Below are positions 1 through 7,972 of a stretch of DNA of 64,000 nt, piece after piece. A model generated the notes under the pieces. The model was not told where the DNA came from. It did no database searches and was given only the letters and a program-made list of their open reading frames with translations. A program made the translations under genes and the position numbers. Location: NCBI GenBank assembly GCA_963814095.1, contig CAWFBT010000021.1:3487-67486 (forward strand). The letters run 5' to 3'. How positions within the stretch are numbered: position 1 is the stretch's first letter; every line of letters starts with the position of its first letter. This stretch comes from JACVRW01 sp963814095. GTDB taxonomy: Bacteria; Actinomycetota; Thermoleophilia; Solirubrobacterales; Thermoleophilaceae.

Positions 1-444
1 GAGCTGTGCCACCGAGGTGACGTGGTTGCCGTGGTTGCGGAACGGCGGCGGGGTCGGCTTGAGCGGAATCGCGCGCTTCGAGTTCGGCAGGAGGTAGACG
101 GCGTCCTTCGGGACGGTCCCGTAGGTCGGCCAGTCGCCCTCGTCGAGGTCCGGGAACAGCTTGCGCATCGCCGACGGGTTCATCATCGCCCCCGAGAGCA
201 GGTGCGAGCCGGGGCCCTTGCCCTTCTCGACGAGCGCCACCGGCACCTCGCCAAGCGACTCCATCAGCGCCTCGTCCTCGGCGAGCAGCTGGGTGAGCCG
301 GATCGCGCAGGCGAGCCCGGCCGGGCCGCCGCCGACGATCACGACGCCGACCTCGATGCGCTCGTCCTCGGGATCGGTCGGCGCGCCGACGAACTCCTTG
401 GCGGAGTCGACCGGCGGCGGGAACTCGATCGGCGCGGTGCTCAT
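1..444 (-). CDS. Electron transfer flavoprotein-quinone oxidoreductase (FixC-like), 3' part outside window
   Basis: The protein begins on the minus strand at an ATG at 444 and runs off the left edge, so only about 148 N-terminal residues are seen. After about 27 residues comes a beta-strand and the dinucleotide-binding motif GGGPAGLACA, the ADP-binding fold of an FAD enzyme, followed by the LLSGAMM segment typical of ETF-QO/FixC proteins. In this family the enzyme passes electrons from reduced ETF to membrane quinone. It lies 10 bp downstream of etfA and completes an etfB-etfA-ETF-QO operon, which supports the name. The iron-sulfur domain would lie outside the window. Confidence 0.85.
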   Translation of the reverse strand, partial: MSTAPIEFPPPVDSAKEFVGAPTDPEDERIEVGVVIVGGGPAGLACAIRLTQLLAEDEALMESLGEVPVALVEKGKGPGSHLLSGAMMNPSAMRKLFPDLDEGDWPTYGTVPKDAVYLLPNSKRAIPLKPTPPPFRNHGNHVTSVAQL

Positions 445-454
445 CAGTGGACCA

Positions 455-1426
455 CTAGCCCCGCTTGGCCTTAACCGCCTCGGTCAGCTTGGGCATGATC
501 TTGTTGAGGTCGCCCACGACGCCGAGGTCGGAGAACTCGAAGATCGGCGCGTTCGGGTCCTTGTTGATCGCGACGATGTTCTCCGAGGACTGCATGCCGA
601 CCTTGTGCTGGATCGCCCCGGAGATGCCGGCCGCCACGTAGAGCTTCGGCGCGACCGTCTTGCCGGTCTGGCCGATCTGGGCGGCGTAGGGGTACCAGCC
701 GGCGTCGACCACGGCGCGCGTGGCAGCCACCGCGCCGCCGAGCGCGTCGGCCAGCGACTCGCAGAGCTCGAAGCCCTCGGCCTTGCCGAGCCCGCGCCCG
801 CCGGCGACCAGCACGTCGGCGTCCTCGATGTTGACGTCGGCGCCGCGCTGCTCGCCGCGCTGCACCATGGTCGCCTTGGTCGAGTGGTCCTCGAAGGCCA
901 CGTCGACGTCCTCGACCGCGGCCGCGCCGTCACCGGACTCGACCGTGTCGAAGGCGTTGAGGCGGCTGATGATGATGCCGGGCTCGCCGACGTAGCCGAC
1001 GTCCACGACCTGCGAGTCCTGCAGGATCGGCCGCTCGGCCACGAGCTTGCCGTCCTCGACGCGCACGGCGGTGACCTCCATGGTCACGCCGGCGTCGAGG
1101 CGCGCGGTCAGGCCGGCGCCGATCTCGAAGCCGAGCAGACCGCCGCCGAACACCGCGTACTTGAAGCCGTTGTCGGAGATGACCCTGGCCATCGCATCGA
1201 CGACCGGCTGGGCGAGGCCCTCCGGGCCCTTGACGCGGTAGACCTTCGAGACGCCGTACTTGCCGAGCGAGCCGCACAGCTCGTCCGTCAGGTCGTCGCC
1301 GCCGACGACGATCGCGGCCGCCTCGCCGCCGAGCTCCTTGGCGAGCTTCGCGCCCTCGGAGACCGCGCCGAGCGAGTTCTTGTTGAACTCGCCCTCGTAG
1401 TGGAGTGCGTAGACGAGGATGCTCAT
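455..1426 (-). CDS. etfA: Electron transfer flavoprotein alpha subunit
   Basis: This 323-residue protein has the normal ETF-alpha length. The N-terminal alpha/beta domain (about 1-180) is followed by the FAD-binding domain with GGRGLG (about 206), AQIGQTGKTV (about 253), GISGAIQHKVGM (about 275) and INKDPNAPIF, the classical ETF-alpha signature. It carries FAD and accepts electrons from acyl-CoA dehydrogenases and related flavoproteins. The ATG at 1426 overlaps the etfB stop by 4 bp, so the two are probably translationally coupled. Likely clients in this window are the acyl-CoA dehydrogenase near 63 kb and other beta-oxidation enzymes. Confidence 0.97.
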   Translation of the reverse strand: MSILVYALHYEGEFNKNSLGAVSEGAKLAKELGGEAAAIVVGGDDLTDELCGSLGKYGVSKVYRVKGPEGLAQPVVDAMARVISDNGFKYAVFGGGLLGFEIGAGLTARLDAGVTMEVTAVRVEDGKLVAERPILQDSQVVDVGYVGEPGIIISRLNAFDTVESGDGAAAVEDVDVAFEDHSTKATMVQRGEQRGADVNIEDADVLVAGGRGLGKAEGFELCESLADALGGAVAATRAVVDAGWYPYAAQIGQTGKTVAPKLYVAAGISGAIQHKVGMQSSENIVAINKDPNAPIFEFSDLGVVGDLNKIMPKLTEAVKAKRG

Positions 1427-2217
1427 GCCAGCAGCTTCCTTTCCTCGAGCCAGGACACGATCCGCTCGACCGTCTCGTTGGTGTCCTCGTCCTCGATGAT
1501 CTCGCCGGCCGCCTTCTCGGCGGGCGGGTTCACGGCGAGGACCGCGGTGCGCGAGCCCTCCTGACCCACCTTGCCGGGCTCGATGCCGACGTCGCCGGCG
1601 GACTTGACGTCGCGCGGCTTCTTCTTCGCGCCCATGATCGCCTTGAGCGACGGGTAGCGCGGCTCGTTGATCGCGTCGCCGACCGAGATGACCGCCGGAA
1701 GCTCGACGGAGACGGTGTCGTAGCCGTACTCGGCCTGGCGCTCGCAGCGCAGCTTGCCGTCCTCGACGTCGAGCTTGATGACCTGGGTGAGCGAGGGCAT
1801 CTTGAGGTGGTCGGCCACGACGGCGCCGATCGTGTAGCACTCGCCGTCGGCCGACTGCTGGCCGAGCAGGACGAGATCGGGCGACTCGGACTCGAGCACC
1901 TTGGCGAGCGCGTAGCCGGTCGCGCAGACGTCGGAGCCGGCCAGCGCATCGTCGGTGAGATGGACCGAGCGGTCGGCGCCGAGAGCGACGGCCTTGTTCA
2001 GCGTGCGGCCCGCCTCGGAGGGCGCCATCGTCACCGCCACGATCTCCTCGACGTCGATCGCGCCGCCCTCGCGAATCTGCATGGCCGCCTCGATCGCATG
2101 GGTGTCGAACTGGTTCAGCGTTGTCTCGCCCGAGCGATCGAGGCGCTTGGAACCCTGGTCCATGCGCTTCTCGACTGCGGCGTCGGGCACCTCTTTGACG
2201 AGGACGCAGATCTTCAC
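1423..2217 (-). CDS. etfB: Electron transfer flavoprotein beta subunit
   Basis: This 264-residue ETF-beta starts at a GTG at 2217 with a good ribosome site (AAGGAG, 8 nt upstream). The N-terminus MKICVLVKEVPD and the AMP-binding signature around LVLLGQQSADGECYTIG (about 120) are diagnostic. It binds AMP and pairs with EtfA in the cytoplasm. It is first in the operon. A TATACA sequence lies just upstream of the ribosome site, and a TTGAC-N6-GTCAA dyad lies about 86 bp further upstream, so a TetR-type repressor could control the operon. Confidence 0.97.
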   Translation of the reverse strand: MKICVLVKEVPDAAVEKRMDQGSKRLDRSGETTLNQFDTHAIEAAMQIREGGAIDVEEIVAVTMAPSEAGRTLNKAVALGADRSVHLTDDALAGSDVCATGYALAKVLESESPDLVLLGQQSADGECYTIGAVVADHLKMPSLTQVIKLDVEDGKLRCERQAEYGYDTVSVELPAVISVGDAINEPRYPSLKAIMGAKKKPRDVKSAGDVGIEPGKVGQEGSRTAVLAVNPPAEKAAGEIIEDEDTNETVERIVSWLEERKLLA

Positions 2218-2302
2218 GGAAGCTTCTCCTTGGCTGTATACGTGGCGCGCGGAGGGGTGGCTCCAGAGCCCCCGCCTCCCGCGGCGGACAGCATCCTACC
2301 GG

Positions 2303-2320
2303 ATTGACTGACCGGTCAAT
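2303..2320. promoter_or_regulatory. Putative operator upstream of etfB
   Basis: The sequence ATTGACTGACCGGTCAAT contains the dyad TTGAC-N6-GTCAA and a perfect 10-bp palindrome TGACCGGTCA at its centre. It is in the 151-bp gap between etfB and the cobalamin-binding gene, both on the minus strand. The size and symmetry suit a TetR-family dimer. The half-site spacing (TGAC-N6-GTCA) is the same as in two of the sites of the amine island at 46.6 and 50.3 kb. Whether the same regulator binds is unknown. Confidence 0.45.
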
Positions 2321-2368
2321 CGCTACCCAGACGGCGTCCTGGCAACCGCCCGCAGGGACCCGCCCGGC

Positions 2369-2767
2369 TCAGGCGGGTACGGCGCCCTCGATGTAGTCGA
2401 TGATCCCCTGGACGGGCGCGCCCGGCGTGAAGACCTCGGCCACGCCCAGCTGCTTCAACTCGGGGATGTCGTCGTTCGGGATCGTCCCGCCCACCACCAA
2501 CACCACGTCCTCGGCGCCCTCATCCTTGAGCAACGCCGCGATCCGCGGCACCAGCGTCATATGCGCACCAGACAGGATCGACAGCCCGACCGCGTCCGCG
2601 TCCTCCTGCAACACCGTCTCCACGATCTGCTCCGGCGTCTGATGCAACCCGGTGTAGATCACCTCCATACCCGCGTCACGCAACGCGCGAGCGATGATCT
2701 TCGCCCCCCGGTCATGACCATCGAGACCAGGCTTGGCGACCACAACGCGGATCTTGCGGCTGGACAC
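2369..2767 (-). CDS. Cobalamin-binding subunit of methylmalonyl-CoA mutase-type enzyme
   Basis: This 132-residue protein is a stand-alone B12-binding domain starting with GTG at 2767. It shows the DGHDRG form of the D-x-H-x-x-G motif (about residue 17-22), whose His is the lower axial cobalt ligand, then SILSGAH (about 64-70) and GGTIPNDD (about 94-101), all typical of the C-terminal domain of methylmalonyl- or isobutyryl-CoA mutases. The large catalytic subunit is not in this window. The MeaB-type chaperone at 33.3-34.3 kb would serve the same enzyme. Exact acyl-CoA substrate cannot be told from this domain. Confidence 0.88.
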   Translation of the reverse strand: MSSRKIRVVVAKPGLDGHDRGAKIIARALRDAGMEVIYTGLHQTPEQIVETVLQEDADAVGLSILSGAHMTLVPRIAALLKDEGAEDVVLVVGGTIPNDDIPELKQLGVAEVFTPGAPVQGIIDYIEGAVPA

Positions 2768-2799
2768 GACCGCCAGATTACCCCGTGTCCGCGCTCGGG

Positions 2800-3654
2800 C
2801 TACCAGCCGATGCGCCCGGCGGTGCCGCTCTCCGGCACTTCCGAGCGGCGCTGAATCGCGAATCCGAGGGCGAGCATCAGGACGCCGAGGATCGCGAGCG
2901 CGAGCGCGTCCCCGCCCGTGGCGGGCAGTCCCGAGCCGGAGCTCGACGAGCCGCTCGAGGTGGAGCCGCTGTCGGTCGAGCCCGTGTCGGTCGAGCCCCC
3001 GCTCGAGCCGGAGCCGTTGTCGCCTGAGCCGCCGCCGCTGCTCGACGCCTCGACGACGACCGTGCCGGTCATGTTCGGGTGCGGCGTGCAGATGTACGCA
3101 AAGCTGCCCGCCTCGTCGAAGGTCTGCGAGCGGCTGCCGCCGGCCGAGAAGATGCCGGTGTCGAAGCTGCCGTCGGAGGCCGTGGCCGAGTGGGCGGTCG
3201 GGCCCTCGTTGGTCCAGGTGACGGTGTCGCCCTGCTGGATCGTGATCTGGGCGGGCGTGAACTGAAAGTCGGAGATCGTGACGTTCTCCGTGGCCGCGGC
3301 GACCGCCTCCGGCTTCTCGCGCTTGCGCCGCTTCTTCGTCTGGGCCACGGGCTCCGCCGGCGCGGCCGCCGGGACCGGGGCCTCCTCCGCCGCCGGCGCG
3401 GGCTCGGCGGGCGTGGGCGCAGGCTCCGCCGGCGCGGGCTCCGGCGCAGGAGTGGTCTCGGCCGGCGCCGGGGCGGGCTCGGCCGGAGCCGTATCGACCG
3501 GCGCGGCCGCGGGCGGCGCGGGCTCAGCCGGAGCCGGCTCAGCGGCAGGGGCGTCGGTGTCGGCCGGCGCCTCCTCCTGGGCCCCGAGCGGGCCCGGGAC
3601 GATCAGCGCGGCCACGAGGACGTACACCGCCGCGAGCACAAGCCAGTGCCTCAT
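2800..3654 (-). CDS. Cell-wall-anchored cupredoxin-domain protein
   Basis: The 284-residue protein has a signal peptide (about 1-25), then about 80 residues of Ala-Pro-Glu repeats, a KKRRKR stretch, and a plastocyanin-like domain (about 118-205). Copper ligands are visible as the His of TAHSAT and the Cys, His and Met of YICTPHPNM. A Gly/Ser/Thr-rich spacer leads to LPATGG, a hydrophobic helix and a basic tail, which is a sortase sorting signal. It is probably an exported copper electron carrier held on the wall by its proline-rich and serine-rich spacers. No partner oxidase is adjacent. The amino-acid repeats explain the strong GC skew of 3360-3560. Confidence 0.88.
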   Translation of the reverse strand: MRHWLVLAAVYVLVAALIVPGPLGAQEEAPADTDAPAAEPAPAEPAPPAAAPVDTAPAEPAPAPAETTPAPEPAPAEPAPTPAEPAPAAEEAPVPAAAPAEPVAQTKKRRKREKPEAVAAATENVTISDFQFTPAQITIQQGDTVTWTNEGPTAHSATASDGSFDTGIFSAGGSRSQTFDEAGSFAYICTPHPNMTGTVVVEASSSGGGSGDNGSGSSGGSTDTGSTDSGSTSSGSSSSGSGLPATGGDALALAILGVLMLALGFAIQRRSEVPESGTAGRIGW

Positions 3655-3737
3655 CGCCGGCGGACCCTACTGTTGTCGCACTCGGTGTGCAATAACACCA
3701 AGCAATTGGGCGCGCCCGCACCCGAGCTTGGCGCGGA

Positions 3738-5204
3738 TCAGTCGTCCCAGCGCGGCCACAGACCCCACCAGCTGCGCACGAACCTGAACTCGGCGCGGTG
3801 GACGGAGCCGTCCTTCAGCTTGATCACGAACTGGCGGCAGTCGCGCGTCCAGTCGCGCTCGGTGCGCCACATGAAGACGTAGCTCCGGTGCTTGAAGCGC
3901 AGGCCCTTCTGCCACCAGACGCTGCGGGCAGGCCGGCCTGACGTGGGCTCTTCACCGGCGCCGCAGTCGACCTCCGCAACCTGCGGGTAGCCGGGCGCGA
4001 GCACGTCGAGACCCCTGTAGCCGCCGAGCGAGAAGCGCACCGGCACGACCTCGCCCGCGATCCAGCGGTTGACGGCCGGGAAGTCGTCGACCGGCCAGCG
4101 GAAGCCCTTGAAGTCGCTCTGCGGTGACCGGACCTCGTAGCCGACCGTGGTCGTCGCCGTGTTGCCGGCGTCGTCGGTGGCCGTGACCGTGAAGGTCTTG
4201 CTGCCCGGGGTCGCGGTGTCGAGCGCCGCGCCATCGGCGACGTCGCCCACGCACGACACGAGGCCCGAGCCGCCCGGCTCGTCGCTGCACTCGTAGTCGG
4301 CGAACACCTCCTCGCCGACCGCGTAGCTCGCGCCCTCCTCGGGCGTCCGCACCTCGACGGTCGGCGTCGTCTCGTCGACGACCTCGATCGTCGCGGACGC
4401 CGTGGTCTCGTTGCCCGCGCCGTCGCGCGCGGTGACCGTCACGGTCTTCGACCCGAGCGTCGACGTGTCGAGCGTGGCACCGTCGGGGACGCTGCCCTCG
4501 CAGGAGGCGAGCTTCGAGCCGCCCTCGTCGCCGCAGGAGTAGTCCACGACCACCTCCGCGCCGAGCGGCACGCTGTCGCCGTCGACCGGGCTGCGCAGGT
4601 CGACCACCGGCGGGGTCACGTCGCAGGAGCGCGTGCCGGTCAGGGCGACCGTGTAGCCGCCCGAGTCGCGCGGGAGACCGGCCCAGCTCTCGACCGGGGC
4701 GCCGGCGCCGCGGCCGTTGGCGGGGGTCACGAACGCGACGTTGCTGAAGATCGGGCCGCCGGAGCTCTGCGGGTCGCGGTCGTAGGCGCTGATCCCGAGG
4801 ATGTACTCGCCGGAAGCGGACGGGGTGAGCGGGTGCTCCGCGGGGAGCGTCGACTGCTTCGTCGTGCCGTCGTCGTGCGCGTAGATTCCGAGGCCGGTGG
4901 CGTCGAAGAGGAAGAGCTGCGTATCGACGTCGGTCAGGCCGACGGTCGTAGCCGAGAAGGTCCCCTCCCCCGTGAGGCAGACGCGGTAGAGGTCGCTGTC
5001 GTTCCCGGTCGCGATCGTGCCGGTGATGCTGTCGACCGGCGCGCGGGTCAGATCCTGGGCGGTCGCGGGTACGTCGCCGGCATCGCCCTGCTCATCGGCC
5101 GCGAGGGCACCCGGCGCGAATGCCAGTGCGATGAGTGAGATGACTAGCCAGGTACCGCCACGTTGCTTCAATTGCCCTCCCGTCCGTGGGATCTTCATCG
5201 GCAT
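3738..5204 (-). CDS. Secreted protein with Ig-like repeats and C-terminal PxKF domain
   Basis: The 488-residue protein has an N-terminal signal peptide (to about residue 36, cleavage near GALAADE). It is followed by a pre-peptidase-like beta domain (about 50-195), two Ig-like repeats each ending in KT(V/F)TVTA.D.AGN (about 200-285 and 285-365), and a C-terminal PxKF-type domain starting at FKGFRWPVDDFP with VPVRFSLGGYRG. It has no enzyme motif that I recognise and is probably an adhesin or structural extracellular protein. The start could be the ATG at 5198 rather than at 5204. The leader contains two hairpins, listed separately. Confidence 0.8.
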   Translation of the reverse strand: MPMKIPRTGGQLKQRGGTWLVISLIALAFAPGALAADEQGDAGDVPATAQDLTRAPVDSITGTIATGNDSDLYRVCLTGEGTFSATTVGLTDVDTQLFLFDATGLGIYAHDDGTTKQSTLPAEHPLTPSASGEYILGISAYDRDPQSSGGPIFSNVAFVTPANGRGAGAPVESWAGLPRDSGGYTVALTGTRSCDVTPPVVDLRSPVDGDSVPLGAEVVVDYSCGDEGGSKLASCEGSVPDGATLDTSTLGSKTVTVTARDGAGNETTASATIEVVDETTPTVEVRTPEEGASYAVGEEVFADYECSDEPGGSGLVSCVGDVADGAALDTATPGSKTFTVTATDDAGNTATTTVGYEVRSPQSDFKGFRWPVDDFPAVNRWIAGEVVPVRFSLGGYRGLDVLAPGYPQVAEVDCGAGEEPTSGRPARSVWWQKGLRFKHRSYVFMWRTERDWTRDCRQFVIKLKDGSVHRAEFRFVRSWWGLWPRWDD

Positions 5205-5225
5205 CCGTGCCCGCCGGGATTAGCG

Positions 5226-5270
5226 GTCCCGCAGGGACATGGACGTTCTTCGTCCTCCCGACGAACGTCC
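5226..5270 (-). promoter_or_regulatory. Two hairpins in the 5' leader of the PxKF gene
   Basis: Within 70 bp upstream of the PxKF gene two inverted repeats stand side by side. GGACGTTC (5241-5248) pairs with GAACGTCC (5263-5270), and GTCCC (5226-5230) pairs with GGGAC (5234-5238). Both would fold in the minus-strand mRNA just before the start codon. They do not match any riboswitch I know. They could be a leader attenuator or simply a stabilising structure. Upstream lies an A/T-rich stretch (around 5276-5300) that could hold the promoter. Confidence 0.35.
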
Positions 5271-5354
5271 CAAGGGTTAAAAAACTGGCGATCTGTATAG
5301 GACCCGTGGACCCGCTGAACTCGTCCCGGGAAGTGTTTCGGGCCCGGCGGACGG

Positions 5355-6713
5355 CTAGCCGGCCGACCCGGCGGGCCGCCGGGCCGCGGCCTTCGCGCGG
5401 GCGCGCGCGACGCGCAACCCGAGCGCCGCGGTCCAGCTGAAGTCGTGCGTGCCCAGGCCCCGCCCGGAGTCAGGCACGAAGTACTCGCGCATGCCGCCGC
5501 CCTCGATCGCGTCGAGCATCCGGGCGCGCAGCGTCGCGGCGGCCGTGTTCTCGCCGTGCGCCTCCAGGCCGCGCGCGCAGAGCCAGGTGACGTTCGCCCA
5601 GACGGGGCCGCGCCAGTAGTTGCGCGCTGAGCGCTCGGGGTCGTCGCGCGCGAGCGTGCGCACGCCATACGGCGACGCCAGCCGGCCGTCGAGCAGCTCC
5701 GCGGCGAGCGCCCGCACGTGCCGGCCGTCGAGACCGGGCGTGAGCGCGGCCAGCCCGCTGCCGGCGCCGGTCGCCGACAGCGGCGAGTCGTCGACCAGGT
5801 CGACGGCGCGGATCAGGCCGTCGGAGCCGGCACGAGCGCGCAGGGAGGCCGCCACGCGCTCGCCGGCGCCGGCGCTCTCAGCGGCGATGCGCTCGTCGCC
5901 GAGCTCGCCCGCGAGCCATGCGAGATCGAGGCAGGCGCGCGCGAGGATCGCCGAGAAGCCCGGGTCGAGCACCCTGAACTCGCCCTCGCGCGCCAGTTGT
6001 GCCTGGTCCCAGCGGATGGCCGTGCCGTGCCGGACGAGGGTGAGGAAACGGCGATAGTGCTCGTCGCTTGGCCGCTCGGCGGCGTCGACGGAGTCGGTGT
6101 CGCGCCGGTGCAGCACCGCCACCTCGGGCAGCACGCGCCACAGCGGACCGTCCCACTCGAGCGCGTTGTCGCGCCCCGACTCCCACGGGTGGACGAGCAC
6201 GGGCTCGCCGAGCCCGTGCGGGTCGCGCTCGTCGAGCAGGAAGCGGTGCCAGGCGTGCAGCGGGTGGAGCAGCACGCGGGCACGGCGCTCGTCCGGGTGC
6301 TGCTCGAACACGAGCCGGGCACAGCTGGCGGCGAGCGGCGGCTGGGTGATGCCGGAGATGCGACGGCCGTCGACCGAGAAGCGCCGGCCCCACCAGCGCG
6401 GTCCCGGCAGGTAGCGCGCGTACGGCCGCGCGACCGTGGTCAACATGCTGCGCAGGCGCCCGTCAAGCCGGTCCGGCACGCGCGTGTGGAACGCGATGTG
6501 CGGGATCATCCCGCGGCCGTCGCGGGCCTTGACGAGCGCTTCGAGCTCGGTCCAGGCGCGCTCCGAGTCGAGCTCCGCCCAGCCGAGCGCCGCGAGCGCC
6601 GAGTCCCAGTTCCACTGATGCGGGTAGGTCGAGCGCGACGGGACCGTGTAGCTGCCGTTGTCGTTGCGGCGCAGCACCCGCTCGGCCGCGGCGGGCACGC
6701 TCGCTGCGGCCAT
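5355..6713 (-). CDS. GH63-like glycoside hydrolase (mannosyl-/glucosylglycerate hydrolase-like)
   Basis: The 452-residue protein has the (alpha/alpha)6 hydrolase pattern of family GH63: QWNWDSALAALGWAELD near residue 33, GRGMIPHIAFH near 67, SGITQPP near 118, HPWESGRDNALEWDGP near 175 and RNYWRGPVWANVTWL near 378. Bacterial GH63 proteins of this size hydrolyse mannosylglycerate or glucosylglycerate, compatible solutes of Actinobacteria and Thermus. There is no signal peptide, so a cytoplasmic role in solute recycling is likely. It starts 9 bp downstream of the thiolase stop and may be co-transcribed, without an obvious functional link. The substrate is an inference from family. Confidence 0.72.
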   Translation of the reverse strand: MAAASVPAAAERVLRRNDNGSYTVPSRSTYPHQWNWDSALAALGWAELDSERAWTELEALVKARDGRGMIPHIAFHTRVPDRLDGRLRSMLTTVARPYARYLPGPRWWGRRFSVDGRRISGITQPPLAASCARLVFEQHPDERRARVLLHPLHAWHRFLLDERDPHGLGEPVLVHPWESGRDNALEWDGPLWRVLPEVAVLHRRDTDSVDAAERPSDEHYRRFLTLVRHGTAIRWDQAQLAREGEFRVLDPGFSAILARACLDLAWLAGELGDERIAAESAGAGERVAASLRARAGSDGLIRAVDLVDDSPLSATGAGSGLAALTPGLDGRHVRALAAELLDGRLASPYGVRTLARDDPERSARNYWRGPVWANVTWLCARGLEAHGENTAAATLRARMLDAIEGGGMREYFVPDSGRGLGTHDFSWTAALGLRVARARAKAAARRPAGSAG

Positions 6714-6722
6714 GCGGCTCGG

Positions 6723-7907
6723 CTAGGAGCCGTTCACCTCGACGATCATGGCGTCGCCCTGGCCGCCGCCGGAGCAGATCGCCGCCACGCCGAGGCCACC
6801 GCCGCGCCGGCGCAGCTCGGCCACGAGCGTCATCAGGATGCGCGCGCCGCTCGCGCCGATCGGATGCCCGAGCGCGATCGCGCCGCCGTTCACGTTCACC
6901 TTCGACTCGTCCACCTCGAGCATGCGCACTGAGTTGAGCGCCACCGACGCGAACGCCTCGTTGATCTCGAACAGGTCGATGTCGTCGACCGACAGGCCGG
7001 CCTGCTCGAGCGCCTTCCTGGTGGCGTTCGCCGGGGTGCGGGCCAGGTACGGGAAGTCGTCGGCGACCGCCGCCTGGGCGACGATCGTGGCGAGCGGCGT
7101 GCGCCCGTTGGCGGCCGCCCACTCGTCCGACGACAGCACGAGCGCGCCCGCGCCGTCGTTCACGCCGGGCGCGTTGCCGGCCGTATGTGCGCCGTCCTTG
7201 GTAAACGCGCCGCGCAGCTTCGCGAGCGACTCGAGCGAGCTCTCGCGCCGCGGTGCCTCGTCGACCTCGACTGTGGTGTCGCCCTTCCGCGAGCTGATCG
7301 TGACCGGCACGATCTCCTCGGGCAGGCGGCCTTCGTCGGTGGCGTTCACGGCCAGCTCATGGGAGCGCAGCGCGAAGCGATCCATGTCGGCGCGGGTGAT
7401 CTCGAGCTCCTCGCCGACCGCGTCGGCCTCCTCGCCCATGTGCTTGCCGCTGAACGGGTTCGTCAGGCCGTCGTGGACCATTGCATCCAGCGCCTTGGCG
7501 TCGCCCATGCGGTAGCCGAAGCGCGCCTCCGGCAGCATGTAGGGCGCCTTCGACATCGACTCCATGCCGCCCCCCACGGCGACGTCGAGGTCACCGGCAC
7601 GCACCGCCTGATCGATGATGCCGGCCGAGCGCAGGCCTGAGGCGCAGACCTTGTTGACCGTCTCCGAGGAGACATCCTTGGGGATCCCGCCCTTGATCTG
7701 CGCCTGACGACTCGGGATCTGGCCCTGGCCCGCCTGCAGCACCTGGCCGAAGACCACGTGCTCGACCTGCTCGGGCGCCACCTCGGCGCGTTCGAGCGCC
7801 GCCGCGATAGCGGTGCCGCCGAGCTCCGTCGCGTCGAGCGACGCGAGGCCGCCTCCCATCTTTCCGAACGGCGTGCGAGCGGCGCCGAGGATCACGGTCT
7901 TTGGCAT
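6723..7907 (-). CDS. Acetyl-CoA acetyltransferase (thiolase)
   Basis: The 394-residue thiolase has all three active-site motifs: the nucleophilic Cys in NKVCASG (about 88), the His of GHPIGASGARI (about 345) and the second Cys of CSGGGQGDA (about 376). It either condenses two acetyl-CoA or cleaves 3-ketoacyl-CoA in beta-oxidation. The length and the motif GGGMESMS fit biosynthetic/degradative type II thiolases. A ribosome site AAGGAG precedes the ATG at 7907. It is divergent from pepA with 65 bp between the starts. It probably feeds the same acyl-CoA metabolism as the ETF genes. Confidence 0.95.
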   Translation of the reverse strand: MPKTVILGAARTPFGKMGGGLASLDATELGGTAIAAALERAEVAPEQVEHVVFGQVLQAGQGQIPSRQAQIKGGIPKDVSSETVNKVCASGLRSAGIIDQAVRAGDLDVAVGGGMESMSKAPYMLPEARFGYRMGDAKALDAMVHDGLTNPFSGKHMGEEADAVGEELEITRADMDRFALRSHELAVNATDEGRLPEEIVPVTISSRKGDTTVEVDEAPRRESSLESLAKLRGAFTKDGAHTAGNAPGVNDGAGALVLSSDEWAAANGRTPLATIVAQAAVADDFPYLARTPANATRKALEQAGLSVDDIDLFEINEAFASVALNSVRMLEVDESKVNVNGGAIALGHPIGASGARILMTLVAELRRRGGGLGVAAICSGGGQGDAMIVEVNGS

Positions 7908-7972
7908 CTGAGCTGCGTCTCCTTGCGAGGTACGGGGCCGGAACGATATCGCCGGGTTATCCTCCCGCGCCG

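Noticed and set aside
3360..3560. Possible non-coding repeat array
   Set aside because: The repeats are codons for the Pro/Ala/Glu-rich linker of the cupredoxin protein.
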